A DNA stretch of 64,000 bases from Actinomycetes bacterium (GCA_021844425.1 JAKBTL010000096.1:1-64000), one strand, 5' to 3'; positions 8,229 through 21,678 are shown, counted from the first letter of the stretch. Notes: a model not told the origin generated them from the sequence alone. Translations and numbers: made by a program.

Positions 8229-10158
8229 CCGTCCTCCTCGCGCCGCAGCACGTCGACCCTCTCCAGCGTCTCGGCAACCTCCTCGTCCTCGAAGACCTCC
8301 TCGATCGTCCGCGCCGAGCGGTGCCGCCAGTTGCCGGCTTCCGGGCCGGTCCCGGGGCGGTTGTGCGGCACGCGCTCGAGCCACAGGTCCTCGACGTCGA
8401 CGAGGACGAGGCGCGCGGGGCCGCAAGCGAGGTGGTCGAGGCTCGCGCGCAGGCCCCGGCGTGCGTCTCCGCCCAGCGCCTGGCGCCAGCTCGTGTGCAC
8501 GGGCGCCTCCCAGTAGGTCACGAAGCGCGGTAGGTCGTGGGTGCCGATGCTCGCCAGCGAGAGCTCGGGTGGATCAGGTAGCGGCGCGTCCGCGGAGACC
8601 TCGAACTGCAGCACCCACGTGCGCAGCATCCGGTCGTCGCTCATGCCGAGACGCACCTCGACGGGGACGGTGCCGAGGTCCTCCCCCACGATCGCCGTGC
8701 CCGAGCGCTGCGCCTCGAGCGAGACGATCGCCCGCAGCTCGTCGTCGCGGTAGCGCACGTACGCGCCGTCGGTCGCGTCCGCGCCGACGGGCACCCAGTA
8801 CAGACGGTACAGCCCCATCACGTGGTCGAGCCGCAGGACCGAGGCGTGGCGCATCGCGTGGCGCAGCACCGCCACCACGTGCCGGTAGCGCTGCTCACGG
8901 GCGCCGCGCGGGTGGAGTGGCCGGAACGACCACCTCTGGCCCTTCGTGAAGAACCGGTCGGGCGGCGCCCCGCCTTCGACACCCACTGCGAACGCCATGG
9001 GCTCGAAGCTCGGATCGAAGCCCGAGGGGTGCACCCCGATGGGGAGGTCGAGGAGCAGGTTGCCCCCGGCGGCAGCCAGCTGCTGCTCGGCGACCCACTG
9101 GGCGTAGAGATGGGAGCGCGCGCACTCGTCGTCGGGCACGGCGACATCCCGGCTCGACGAGCCACGGGGCTCCGCCCGCCCGCCCGCCCGGAAGCGCGCG
9201 TACGCGACCAGGTCGGGCCGCGCGCGGGCGAAGGACTCGAGCTCCCGCCTACGCGCCGAGGGGGCCGAGAACAGCACACGAGCGAGCGTGTCGAGCACGC
9301 GCCGGACGAGCGCCATCGACGCGGGGTAGTCCACCAACGCATTGCGCCGGACTGCAGCCAGCGCGTCGGTGAGCGCGCTCGACGCGAGCAGGGCGCGGGC
9401 TTCAGCCGACGCCTCGAGCTCGGGGAGCTCGGTCGGGTCGACGTACAGCTCGTTCCATCCGAGCCTCGTCACCGGGAGGTACGGGCTGATCTCGAGCGGC
9501 TCCTCGTAGTAGGCGGGGTAGAGGGGGAGCGTGCCGACCAGCTCGCCGCCGAGCCGGTGCACCCAGCGCGCCGCCTCACCCAGCGCGGGGTAGCTCCCGA
9601 CTCCCCAGTCCGTGCGGGTCCGCATCGCGTGCACCGGGAGGAACACCCCCCACCCGCGCGCGGGAACGGGGCAGCGCGGAGCGACGACCACCATCGCCGT
9701 CGCCTCGATACCGGGACCCTCGACCCGGAGCTCGTGGTAGCCGGGGGGCAGCAGGTCGACCGGCGGGCTCAGGTGCACCTCGTAGCGGTCGATAGGCCGC
9801 CCCTCGACGCGCGCCGAGCCGAGCGGTCGCTGGATCGCCGCCATGAGCCTGGTCCGGCGCGTCTCGCCGTCCTCCGTCTCGAGCACCAGCCAGCAGTCCC
9901 TCGGGTGCACCGAGCGCGGGAGGCCGATCTCGATGGCCTGCGTGCCGGGGAAGGGCACCGCGCACACGGGCTCGACCACCTGGATGTGGCGGCGCAGGCG
10001 TTCCTCGCGCGCCGCCGACACGGGATCTGTCACGGCTGCGCCGAGCGCGGAGAGGACCGCTCGCAGCACGTCCGGCCTCGCCTCGCGCACCTCGCCCCAC
10101 GCGTCGACGTAGGCGGTCTCGACGTCGTAGAGCTGGGCAAGCGTCTCGAGCTCGCCGC

Positions 10159-10162
<4 letters not shown>
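8225..10162 (-). CDS. malQ: 4-alpha-glucanotransferase (amylomaltase)
   Basis: A 645-residue GH77 enzyme that transfers malto-oligosaccharide units between alpha-1,4-glucans. An N-terminal extension of about 160 residues, usual in actinobacterial MalQ, precedes the barrel. Catalytic motifs are LRLDHVMGLYRLYWVP (nucleophile Asp), IVGEDLGTVP (acid/base Glu) and SIGTHDLPRF (stabilising Asp). The ATG overlaps the treS-mak stop by 4 bases and its own stop overlaps the glgB start. In this setting it probably supplies or recycles maltose and maltodextrin for the GlgE route. Confidence 0.93.
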
Positions 10163-13481
<3,319 letters not shown>

Positions 13482-13485
<4 letters not shown>

Positions 13486-15566
13486 TGCGCCCCCTCCGCA
13501 GGCTCGCTCGCACGGCGGCCGATCGCCAAGACGTGCGCCGGGACGGTCGCGGGATCCAGGATCACGAAGCTGCGCGCCCCCTCCCAGCGATAACGCTCGT
13601 CCGTGAGCAGATCGTGCGCCTCGATCGGCTCTCCGGGGCCGCTTCCGAGGTCACCCAGCTCGACCCAGCCCGACTGCCGGTACCTCGGATCGAGGTTCAC
13701 CACGACGAGCACGACGTCGTCGTCCCAGCTCTTCGAGTACGCGATCAGCTGGTCGTTGTCCGTCGGGTGGAACCGAAGCGTGTCATCGCGCTGGAGCGCC
13801 GGATGGGCACGTCGCAGCGCGTTCAGCCGCGCGATCAGAGGGGCGAGGGTTCCGCCGGTGTCGAGGTCCCAGTGGCGAACGGCGTACTTCTCGGAATGGA
13901 GGTACTCCTCGGATCCCGGCGCGCGCGCCACGTGCTCTTGGAGCTCGAACGCCGGGCCGTACACCCCGTAGCTGGCCGCGAGCGTCGCGGCGAGGACCAC
14001 ACGGGAGACGAACGCCGCCCTGCCTCCCGTCTGCAAGGCCTCCGTGAGGATGTCGGGCGTGTTCGGCCAGAAGCTCGGCCGGAAGAAGTGCGCGACCTGG
14101 GCGAGCTCCAACATGTACGACTCGATCTCCCACTTCGAGTTGCGCCATGCGAAATAGGTGTAGGACTGGGTGAACCCGAGCTTCGCCAGCCGGTACATGG
14201 TGGCCGGTCGGGTGAACGCCTCGGCAAGGAAGATCGTCTCGGGATGCTCCTCCTTCACGATGGCGAGCAGCCACTCCCAGAACGCGAAGGGCTTCGTGTG
14301 CGGGTTGTCGACGCGGAAGACTCGCACGCCGCGATCGATCCAGAAGCGCAGCACGTCGAGCAGCGCGAGCCAAAGCTCCCACCAGTCTTCCGTCTCGAAG
14401 TCGAGGGGGTAGATGTCCTCGTAGCGCTTCGGCGGGTTCTCCGCGCAGCGGATGGACCCGTCTGGGCGCTGGCGGAACCACTCAGGGTGCTCGCGCACCC
14501 ATGGATGGTCCGGCGAGCACTGGAAGGCGAGGTCCATCGCGATCTCGATCCCCCGCTCCCGGGCCGCCGTGACCAGCGCGTCGAAGTCAGCGAGGGTGCC
14601 CAGCCCCGGATCGATCGCGCGGTGGCCACCTTGAGACGACCCGATGGCCCAGGGACTCCCGGGGTCCTCGGGCCCTGGCTCTGGCACGCCGTCCCGGCCC
14701 TTGCGCGCAGTCGTTCCGATGGGGTGGACGGGCGGCAGGTACAGCACGTCTGCGCCGAGCTCCGCGACGTAGTCGAGGCGGGCTCGCACGTCTGCGAGCG
14801 TGCCAGGGCGTCCCGGGTCAGCTGACGCGCCTCGGGGGAACATCTCGTACCAGGCAGAGAAACGCGCACGCACGGGGTCCACGGCCACCGTGTACGCCTC
14901 CGACGTCGTCGCGTCCGACGTCACCCGGTGCTGGCGCACGATCTCGGCCAGGCGTGCGCTTCCAAGCATCCCGCCGACGGTCCCGTCGGGCGCGAGGTCC
15001 CCGACGCCGGTCGCGACCGGAGAGGTCAGTCCATCGGTGGCTGCCGCGACGCAGTCGGCGGCGGCGGCGAGCAGCCTCCTGTCGGCGCCGCTCGCCCGCG
15101 AAGCCGCCCTCGCGAGCAGCCCCGACCCTTCTGCCAGCTCTCCCCGGATGTCCTCGCCGGCGCCCGCGCGTGCGCGGAGGTCCCTCAGCCACGTCCCGTA
15201 CCTGTCCACCGCCGCACGCACCGCGAAGCGGTACCGGCCCAGCTCCTCGGCTCGGAACGCCCCCCTCCAGCGGTCGTTTCCGATCGACTCCATCTCGATC
15301 GTCGACCACGGCTCGCCGCCGTCGAGCTGGACGCGCAGGTCGCACGCGAGGAGGTCGTGGCCGTCGGCGAACGCGACGGCTTCGACGACGACGACATCGC
15401 CCACCACAGCCTTGGCGGCGAACCGGCCGCAGTCGACCGTCGGGCGCACGTCTTCGACCACTGCACGGCGGGGGACGCCCCCCGGCCTGCGCGCCGACGC
15501 GTGCGTGCCGTCGCAGACCGCGTCGTTCTCGGGCCCGTAGAGCCTGCGGGCGCGCGCTGTCGCCAT
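13482..15566 (-). CDS. glgE: alpha-1,4-glucan:maltose-1-phosphate maltosyltransferase
   Basis: A 694-residue GH13_3 enzyme that extends alpha-1,4-glucan with maltose 1-phosphate. An N-terminal beta-sandwich and helical insert precede the barrel, which contains LYLPPVHPIGTTARKGR, VRVFRVDNPHTKPFAFWEW (nucleophile Asp) and IFLAEAFTRPATMY (acid/base Glu), all characteristic of GlgE. The ATG at 15566 is preceded by a GGGGAGAG site and lies 28 bases after the acyl-CoA dehydrogenase stop. First glycogen gene of the unit; its TGA overlaps the treS-mak ATG. Confidence 0.95.
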
Positions 15567-15594
15567 TGCGCTGTTCTCTCCCCTCGTATCCTCG

Positions 15595-17313
15595 TCAGCC
15601 GGTCGCGTGCGTCCGAGTGAGCCGGCTGTCCGCCGACCGCGAGCCCACTTGGGCCCCCGAGACCGGCACGCCGTGCTCGCCGGCACCCGTGTCCACCTCG
15701 GCTCGCTCCACGACGGCGTGCAAGTCCACGCGCGAAGGGAGCTCGCCGAAGGCGCCACGATGCTCGCGCTCCAGTCTGGACGACAAGAACGCGTCTGCCA
15801 CCGCGGGCGAGGCGTGCCGGAGGAGGAGGGACGCCTGCAGGACGAGCGCGATCCGGCCAGCGAGGCGCCGTCCCCGGACCTCGAGGTCGCTCGTGTCCAC
15901 GAGCTCCTTGCGGAGGGCCTCGAGCGCACCGTCGAGACGGGCATCTTCGCCCGACGCGCGGGCCACCTCTTCGACGACGGCCTCCACGCTCTCAGGGCTC
16001 GTCACCATCGCGCGCAGCACGTCGAGCGCTGCGATGTTGCCCGATCCCTCCCAGATCGAGTTCACGGGAGCCTCACGGTAGAGGCGGGGCATCTGCGACT
16101 CCTCGACGTACCCGTTGCCTCCGAGGCATTCGAGTGCTTCGGCGGCGTGCACCGGGGCACGCTTGCAGACCCAGTACTTGGCCGCAGGAAGCGCGATCCT
16201 GCGCAAGGCCGCCTCGGTGGCGTCGCCAGCCGCCGCACGATCCGTCGCGGCTGCGACGCGCAGGCTGAGGAGCGTCGCCGCTTCGGACTCGACCACCAAG
16301 TCGGCGAGGACGTTGGCCATGAGCGGCTGGTCGGCGAGGAGCGCTCCGAACGCGCGGCGGTGGCGTGCATGGTGGACCGCCTGGACGGCGCCCCACCGCA
16401 TCCCGGCAGCGCTGGCAGTCGTCGCGTCGAGCCGCGTCGCCGAGACCATCTCCATGATCGTCCGGACGCCGCGGCCCTCCTCTCCGACGAGCCACCCGAT
16501 CGCGCCGTCGTACTCCACCTCCGCCGACGCGTTCGAGCGGTTCCCGAGCTTGTCCTTCAGCCGTTGCAACCGGATGGCGTTGCGCTCGCCACCCGGCAGG
16601 ACGCGTGGCACGGCGTAGCACGACAGGCCACCAGGCGCTCGAGCCAGGACGAGGAAGAGGTCGGACATCGGTGCCGACGTGAACCACTTGTGCCCGACGA
16701 GCCGGAAGCCACCGCCGCCTGCCGGCTCAGCGGTCGTCGCGTTGGCTCGGAGGTCGGAGCCGCCTTGCTTCTCGGTCAACGACATCCCTGCGACGAGGCC
16801 GCCCTTGGTCTCCGGGTCGCGCAACCCGAAGTCGTAGACGGCCGACTCGAGCAGCGGCTCGAAGCGCGCCGCGAGATCGGGAGCGTGACGGAGTGCCGGG
16901 ACCGCCGCGTAGGTCATCGAGACCGGGCACAGATGCCCGGCGTCGGTCTGACCCCACACGAGGAGCTTCGCCGTGCGCGCCGTGTGCGCCGTGCGCCTCG
17001 GTGTCCGCCAGGCCGCCGCGTGCAGGCCCTGGGCAATGGCGAGCTGCATCAGCTCGTGCCAGTAGGGGTGGAACTCCACCTCGTCGACTCGGTTCCCGAA
17101 GCGGTCGTGGGTGTGCAGCACTGGCGGGTGCTCGTTCACGACCCTGGCGAGCTCCGCGACATGCGCCGACCCTGCGAGCCTTCCCACCTCGTGGAGCTCG
17201 GGCTCCGCCCACCCGGCGCCGAAGGCGTGCAACCCCGAGAGGAGCGCCGGGTCCGCTGCCACGTCGTAGTCGACGAGAACAGGTGGCTGGTTGGTCACTT
17301 CGTGGGTCGTCAC
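15595..17313 (-). CDS. AidB-clade acyl-CoA dehydrogenase
   Basis: A 572-residue flavoprotein of the acyl-CoA dehydrogenase fold. SLTEKQGGSDLRANATTAEP and the final-domain LECLGGNGYVEES and WEGSGNIAALDVLRA are the signature of the AidB (alkylation-response) clade; E. coli AidB has 541 residues. The GTG at 17313 sits directly behind AGGAGGT. It lies 28 bases upstream of glgE on the same strand, so it may share transcripts with the glycogen genes, although no functional link is known. Its promoter side carries a 17-bp repeat array. Whether it acts on acyl-CoAs or in DNA protection is not decided by sequence. Confidence 0.85.
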   Translation of the reverse strand: MTTHEVTNQPPVLVDYDVAADPALLSGLHAFGAGWAEPELHEVGRLAGSAHVAELARVVNEHPPVLHTHDRFGNRVDEVEFHPYWHELMQLAIAQGLHAAAWRTPRRTAHTARTAKLLVWGQTDAGHLCPVSMTYAAVPALRHAPDLAARFEPLLESAVYDFGLRDPETKGGLVAGMSLTEKQGGSDLRANATTAEPAGGGGFRLVGHKWFTSAPMSDLFLVLARAPGGLSCYAVPRVLPGGERNAIRLQRLKDKLGNRSNASAEVEYDGAIGWLVGEEGRGVRTIMEMVSATRLDATTASAAGMRWGAVQAVHHARHRRAFGALLADQPLMANVLADLVVESEAATLLSLRVAAATDRAAAGDATEAALRRIALPAAKYWVCKRAPVHAAEALECLGGNGYVEESQMPRLYREAPVNSIWEGSGNIAALDVLRAMVTSPESVEAVVEEVARASGEDARLDGALEALRKELVDTSDLEVRGRRLAGRIALVLQASLLLRHASPAVADAFLSSRLEREHRGAFGELPSRVDLHAVVERAEVDTGAGEHGVPVSGAQVGSRSADSRLTRTHATG

Positions 17314-17405
17314 GTCACCTCCTGTTCGCCATGCCCAGGCTACGTCCCGCGCAGCGCCGGTTCCCCACGCCATGCGGGTGTCGTTCGGAGATCGCGCGGC
17401 GCCCT

Positions 17406-17473
17406 GTGGGAAGGCTCGCCCTGTGGGAAGACTCGCCGTGTGGGAAGACTCGCCTCGTGGGTAGGCTCGCCGT
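17406..17473. repeat. 17-bp tandem repeat between divergent genes
   Basis: Four units of the form GTGGGAAGACTCGCCGT (17406-17422, 17423-17439, 17440-17456, 17457-17473) with one to three differences among copies. Each begins with GTG, and the next GTG after the array is the probable start of the small gene at 17474. The array lies between that gene and the divergent AidB-like gene, where promoters would be expected. Confidence 0.9.
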
Positions 17474-17698
17474 GTGAGCCCCGGCGACGACGTCAACGAA
17501 GCAGACCGCCTCGAACAGCAGATGCCGCCTGCTCGCGACGAACGCGAGCTGCGTCCCATCCCGCCGGACGTACCCGACGCGGACGTGCTCGAGCAGCAGC
17601 TCCCCTTGGTGGAGGAGCAAGAGACGACTGGCATCGACGCCGAGCGCACCGAGCCGCTCGGCGACGAGGACTGGGCGTCCACATCGTCCGGCGACTGA
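17474..17698 (+). CDS. small acidic protein with repeated Leu-Glu-Gln-Gln motif
   Basis: A 74-residue, strongly acidic, probably disordered protein. It contains EADRLEQQMPP and DADVLEQQLPLVEEQE, a duplicated Asp/Glu-Ala-Asp-x-Leu-Glu-Gln-Gln element. Similar P-E-A-D-A-L-E-Q segments occur in short uncharacterised actinobacterial proteins. Codon use fits a real gene. The GTG start falls immediately after the 17-bp repeat array and no clear ribosome site is visible. Function unknown. Confidence 0.6.
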   Translation: MSPGDDVNEADRLEQQMPPARDERELRPIPPDVPDADVLEQQLPLVEEQETTGIDAERTEPLGDEDWASTSSGD

Positions 17699-18163
17699 CC
17701 TCCCCGGCTCCTCCGGGCAATGACCGCGCGTCACAATGCGGAGGGTCGACGCGGTCGGCGGTGACTGTGGACGTGCCATCTCCGCCGCGGCCGTGAAGGC
17801 GCCGCGGGGGACCTCGCCCCGTCCGCGGCCGTCGGAGCGGCACTCGCGCGCCGAGCAGTCCTGGGGTCCACACAGGGCCTTCCCCCTGGACTCGCGCGGA
17901 GCCACCTGGGCGCACTGACGGCCTGCACGGCGACAGCCAGGCACGGCTGGTCCCCTTGCCCTGGCGGGGCGGCGCAGGAGCGCGCGACCTCTTTCCTCGC
18001 TGCACGCACCGAGGCGCTCATGGCCTCGGTGCGCAAGCTCGCCCCGGACCAGGGCCTCCACGTCGCGCCCTTCAGCTCGGTGCAGGTCGCGCACACCATC
18101 CCGGGGCTCACCGGGCTCGCCCGGTGGTGGGAGCCGCCTGGCGGGTCGCATCCTGGCCGGCGG
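17699..18163. other. intergenic stretch without supported gene
   Basis: About 465 bases between the small acidic gene and the ComB-like gene. A plus-strand frame around 17970-18150 reads somewhat protein-like (QERATSFLAARTEAL, SSVQVAHTIPGLTGLARWW), but it has no start upstream and runs on antisense to the next gene. It may be a gene remnant or chance. Confidence 0.4.
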
Positions 18164-18970
18164 TTATCGCACCCTGACGAACATCTCGCCGACCATGACC
18201 GAGGCGTGTTCGTCGGCGTCGAGCGCGGCGGCGATCTCGGCCTCGTCGGGGAAGCCCATCGCCAAGAGCTCACATCCCGACGCACATCTCGTGATCGTCT
18301 CGAGCAGGTCCGCGGTGCCGGTGAACGTCCTCGCCGCCGCGCGCGCCTCAGGAGAAAGCGAGCACCCCGCTCGCTCCAGCGCGCCGGCGAGGGCACCTGC
18401 GCCCAGCTGGTCCTCGAGAGCAGGACGGAGCGATCCGCCCGGCCACCGCTCCCCCGCGGCGATCAGCCACACCGGACGCTCGTCGGCACCGTACCCGTGG
18501 GCAACCAGCCAGTGGGCCGTGGCCGTGACGTTGCGCAGGCACCCCGCGACGACCGCCGGCCCGCCCGTGCGCTCGCCGGGGTCGTCCCCACCCTGGCCGC
18601 CCGCGACCGCCGCCGCGATCGCCGAGCCGTTCGGAGATGGAAGGACGAGCCGGTGCGTGGGCGGAGCAGCGAGCAGGGCGCCGGGCGAGAGCGTCCAGGG
18701 ATGCGCGGGCGACCGCTCACGCCGGGGCACCGCGAGCGCGGCGCCGAGGCGCTCGGCTAGGTCGGCCGCACCCGCCATCCCGAGCGGGTACGGCACGATC
18801 GCGATCCCGCGGCCAGTCGCCACGCTCACCGCAGTCGTGAACGACAAGACGTCGACGACCACGAGCGCGCTCGCTGGACCTGGCAGGGTCCTAGCGGCAG
18901 TCACGCCCCAGTCGAAGCGGACTCCCGCACCAGCCTGTCGGAAGGAATCGACGAGGGCGTCCTCCACCAC
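18164..18970 (-). CDS. 2-phosphosulfolactate phosphatase family protein (ComB-like)
   Basis: A ComB-family protein (268 residues from the chosen start; the family is about 240). Diagnostic segments are LVVVDVLSFTTAVSVA near the N-terminus, RLVLPSPNGSAIAAA, and LIAAGERWPGGSLRPALEDQ with LGAGAL. In coenzyme M biosynthesis the enzyme dephosphorylates 2-phosphosulfolactate; many bacteria keep homologues of unknown role. The start is uncertain: tandem GTG codons at 18970 and 18967 fit the family N-terminus, while a GTG at 19060 would add 30 atypical residues. It lies downstream of the E1/lipoyl genes. Confidence 0.75.
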   Translation of the reverse strand: MVEDALVDSFRQAGAGVRFDWGVTAARTLPGPASALVVVDVLSFTTAVSVATGRGIAIVPYPLGMAGAADLAERLGAALAVPRRERSPAHPWTLSPGALLAAPPTHRLVLPSPNGSAIAAAVAGGQGGDDPGERTGGPAVVAGCLRNVTATAHWLVAHGYGADERPVWLIAAGERWPGGSLRPALEDQLGAGALAGALERAGCSLSPEARAAARTFTGTADLLETITRCASGCELLAMGFPDEAEIAAALDADEHASVMVGEMFVRVR

Positions 18971-19088
18971 CGGCGAAGTATGGCGCAGGTCCGAGCAGCG
19001 CTGCGCCCGCCATCCTGACGGCCGGTCCTCTCCAGCGTCCGGCCCCGCGTCGAGTGCCACATGCAGCTGCGCGTCTGGGCCTGAAGGA

Positions 19089-19322
19089 TCAGCTGACGGT
19101 CGCGATCACCTGGCCCTGGCGAAGCGGCACCTGCTCGGCGACGGCGACGTGCACGACACCGTCCGCAGGCGAGCACACCTCGACCGACACCTTGTCCATC
19201 TGCACCTCGGCCAGCAGCTGACCGGCGGCGACAGTCTCTCCCTCGCTGACGAACCAGGTGGCCACGATGCCCTCCTTGTCGGGCTCTGCCTGGGACAGCT
19301 CAGGGAAGGCGACGTCGATCAC
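19089..19322 (-). CDS. free-standing lipoyl-domain protein
   Basis: A complete 77-residue protein consisting only of a lipoyl/biotinyl-attachment fold: VAFPELSQAEPDKEGIVATW, EGETVAAGQLLAEV, then the swinging-arm Lys44 in VQMDKVSVEV, and a second half ending in GQVIATVS. It has ATG and TGA of its own, with no peripheral-subunit-binding or acyltransferase domain. It follows E1 alpha and E1 beta on the same strand by 49 bases. It probably serves as the mobile lipoyl carrier for the 2-oxoacid dehydrogenase or pairs with an E2 core encoded elsewhere. Alternatively it is the surviving N-terminus of a lost E2. Confidence 0.85.
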   Translation of the reverse strand: MIDVAFPELSQAEPDKEGIVATWFVSEGETVAAGQLLAEVQMDKVSVEVCSPADGVVHVAVAEQVPLRQGQVIATVS

Positions 19323-19371
19323 GAAAGCGACGTCTGCGTGCCGGGGGCTCGAGCACCTTCGAGCAGAGCCT

Positions 19372-20418
19372 TCACCCCATGACCTGCCGGACGGCCGAGC
19401 GGATCCGCTCCGGCGTCGGCAGGACCGTCTGCTCGAGCGCCCGGGCGTAGGGGATCGGAACGTCGGGGACGGCCACCCTCACGGGCGGAACCGCGAAGAG
19501 GGAGGGATCCCGCTCCGCGACCGTCGCCATCACCTCGGCGGACATGCCGAAGGACTGGTAGTCCTCGTCCACGACGACCAGCCTCCCGGTCCGACCCACC
19601 GACTCGACGATGGCGTCGCGATCGAGGGGCACCAGGCTCCGCAAGTCGAGCACCTCGACGTCGATGCCGTCGGTCGCCAGCTCGTCGGCGACGTCGAGGG
19701 CGTAGTGGACAGACAGCGAGACCGTGACGACGGTGACGTCGCGGCCGGACCTCACCACAGCCGCCTTCCCGATCGGCGTCTCGTAGGGCTCGGGGGGCAC
19801 CTCGCCCAGCGCCCGGCGGGTCTTCGTCATCCATGCCAGCCCCATCGCCCCTTTATGGAAGAGGTAGATCACCGGGTTGTCGTCCCGGATGGCAGAGATC
19901 ATGAGACCCTTGGCATCGGCCGGAGTCGACGGGATCACCACTTTCATCCCGGGCAGGTGGGCAAAGGTGCCCCAGAGGCACTGGGAGTGCTGGGCACCGT
20001 CGGAGTACCCGCCGCCCACCGCGCTCGTGAGGACGACCGGGACCTTCACGTTCCCGCCCGATTCGAAGTGGATCTTCGCCATGTGGTTGTAGATCTGGTC
20101 CATGCAGACCCCGAAGAAGTCGGCGAACATCAGCTCCACGATCGGCCGCATACCTTCCACGGCTGCGCCGGTGGCCAGCCCCATGAAGGCGGTCTCGGAG
20201 ATCGGGGTGTCCAGCACGCGCTCCGGGCCGAAGCGCTCGAGCAGGCCGGTCGTCGAGCTGAAGATCCCTCCGTAGGCGCCGACGTCCTCGCCCAGGTAGA
20301 AGACGGACGGGTCTCGCTCCATCTCGGCGGCGATGCCCTCCACCATCGCCTTTGCCATCGTGAGCCGCCGTGGCGGCGGCGGTGCGGCTTTCGACGCAGG
20401 CTCTTCGACCACGGTCAT
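19372..20418 (-). CDS. 2-oxoacid/acetoin dehydrogenase E1 beta subunit
   Basis: A 348-residue transketolase-like subunit that forms the thiamine-diphosphate E1 heterotetramer with the adjacent alpha subunit. Family segments are FYLGEDVGAYGGIF (activating Glu), DTPISETAFMGLATGAA, ELMFADFFGVCMDQIYN and the C-terminal DLRSLVPLDRDAI and VDEDYQSFG. The ATG at 20418 has GGGAGG 5 bases upstream and lies 10 bases after the alpha-subunit stop. Substrate (pyruvate, branched-chain 2-oxoacid or acetoin) cannot be fixed from sequence. Confidence 0.9.
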   Translation of the reverse strand: MTVVEEPASKAAPPPPRRLTMAKAMVEGIAAEMERDPSVFYLGEDVGAYGGIFSSTTGLLERFGPERVLDTPISETAFMGLATGAAVEGMRPIVELMFADFFGVCMDQIYNHMAKIHFESGGNVKVPVVLTSAVGGGYSDGAQHSQCLWGTFAHLPGMKVVIPSTPADAKGLMISAIRDDNPVIYLFHKGAMGLAWMTKTRRALGEVPPEPYETPIGKAAVVRSGRDVTVVTVSLSVHYALDVADELATDGIDVEVLDLRSLVPLDRDAIVESVGRTGRLVVVDEDYQSFGMSAEVMATVAERDPSLFAVPPVRVAVPDVPIPYARALEQTVLPTPERIRSAVRQVMG

Positions 20419-20428
20419 GGTTCCTCCC

Positions 20429-21493
20429 TCACGCGAACACGTACGCGGACGCCGTCGCCGGGTCTGGCTCGGGGCTCGCCAGGGCGAACTCGACGGCCCG
20501 GTCCACCTCGGCAGCGGCGTCAGCCGCAATGCGCTCTGCCGACGCCTCGTCGAGCACCCCAGCCTCGAGCAGTAGGCGGCGGTAGCGCGGGATCGGGTCG
20601 CGCTCTTCGACCGTCTCGAGATCGGACCTGTAGGTCTGCGGATCGCCCTCGAAGTGTCCCCAGAGGCGAAGGGTGTGGACCTCGATCAGCGAGGGCCCTT
20701 CCCCGGCCCGGGCCCGTTCGACGGCCTGCCGCGCAGCGCGGTAGACGGCCTCAACGTCGTTGTCCTCGATCCGCACGCCAGGCATGGCGTTGGCAGCGGC
20801 GCGCGGCGAGTTGTCGGCCACGGCCGTCGACGCGCCCCGGTCGACCGAGATACCCCAGTCGTTGTCCTCGACGACGAACACCACGGGGAGCTTCCAGAGG
20901 GCGGCGAGGTTGAGCGACTCGTGGAAGGCGCCCTGGTTGGCCGCCCCCTCACCAGTGACGGCCACCGCCACGCTGTCAGTGCCTCGTTGGCGGAACGCGA
21001 ACGCCTGGCCGAGAGCCGGGGGCAGCCCCTCGGCGATGATACCTGAGCACGAGAAGTGCACAGCCGGGTCGAACAGATGCATGTGCCCGCCGCGACCATG
21101 GCCGAGGCCGCCCTCGCGCCCGAAGATCTCGGCGGTCATCCTGGCGAGGTCGACGCCGTGAGCGATGGCGAGATGGTGCGGGCGGTGCGTCGCGGTCAGC
21201 GCGTCGGAGGGCCGGAGATGCGGGCAGACGCCTGCCGCAACCGGCTCCTGCCCGGCTGCCAGGTGCATCTCACCTGGGATCTTCCCGGCGCCGATGTCGA
21301 AGCCCGGCGTCTTGTCGGCGTGGTACTCCTGACGGATCCTCTCTTCGTAGGTGCGGATCAGGACCATCGTGCGGTAGAGGTCCAGGCGCACCGATCCTTC
21401 CAGCGGGCGGTCAGCCTCGGAGTCGTCGGACCTTGGATGGTCGGACTGGGAAAAGCCGGACTGGGAAAAGCCGGACTGGGAGATTGCAGCCAC
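20429..21493 (-). CDS. 2-oxoacid/acetoin dehydrogenase E1 alpha subunit
   Basis: A 354-residue thiamine-diphosphate-binding subunit. The cofactor motif is VTGEGAANQGAFHESLN with the downstream VEDNDWGISV; the conserved GGLGHGRGGHMHLF precedes it. The GTG at 21493 was chosen because AGGAGG stands 7 bases upstream; an in-frame GTG at 21529 would lengthen it by 12 residues. The N-terminus contains a Gly-Phe-Ser-Gln-Ser repeat encoded by a 15-bp tandem repeat that is not part of the fold. First gene of an E1 alpha-E1 beta-lipoyl unit without E2 or E3 genes nearby. Confidence 0.9.
   Translation of the reverse strand: MAAISQSGFSQSGFSQSDHPRSDDSEADRPLEGSVRLDLYRTMVLIRTYEERIRQEYHADKTPGFDIGAGKIPGEMHLAAGQEPVAAGVCPHLRPSDALTATHRPHHLAIAHGVDLARMTAEIFGREGGLGHGRGGHMHLFDPAVHFSCSGIIAEGLPPALGQAFAFRQRGTDSVAVAVTGEGAANQGAFHESLNLAALWKLPVVFVVEDNDWGISVDRGASTAVADNSPRAAANAMPGVRIEDNDVEAVYRAARQAVERARAGEGPSLIEVHTLRLWGHFEGDPQTYRSDLETVEERDPIPRYRRLLLEAGVLDEASAERIAADAAAEVDRAVEFALASPEPDPATASAYVFA
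21442..21480. repeat. 15-bp tandem repeat at the 5' end of the E1 alpha gene
   Basis: Two perfect copies and one partial copy of CGGACTGGGAAAAGC, in frame with the gene on the minus strand. They encode GFSQS units just after the start codon. Confidence 0.85.
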
Positions 21494-21678
21494 GGGCACG
21501 CCTCCTCTGCCTGTGCCGCTGCTGGCCACGTCGAGGGCCAGAGCAGATCGGCCTCACGGCGAGCCTACGACCGTGTCACCTGACCGACAAGGCCTCGTGC
21601 CCCCACTGTCACGGGCTATGCCTGGATCGGCCTGGTCGCTGTGACCACCGGCCCTACTCCGGCAGGAGCGCGACTTGG

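Noticed and set aside
18020-18163. Protein-like plus-strand reading near 18020 beginning MASVRKLAPDQG
   Set aside because: The frame has no start further upstream and continues antisense to the ComB-like gene; the supporting stretch is too short to call a gene.
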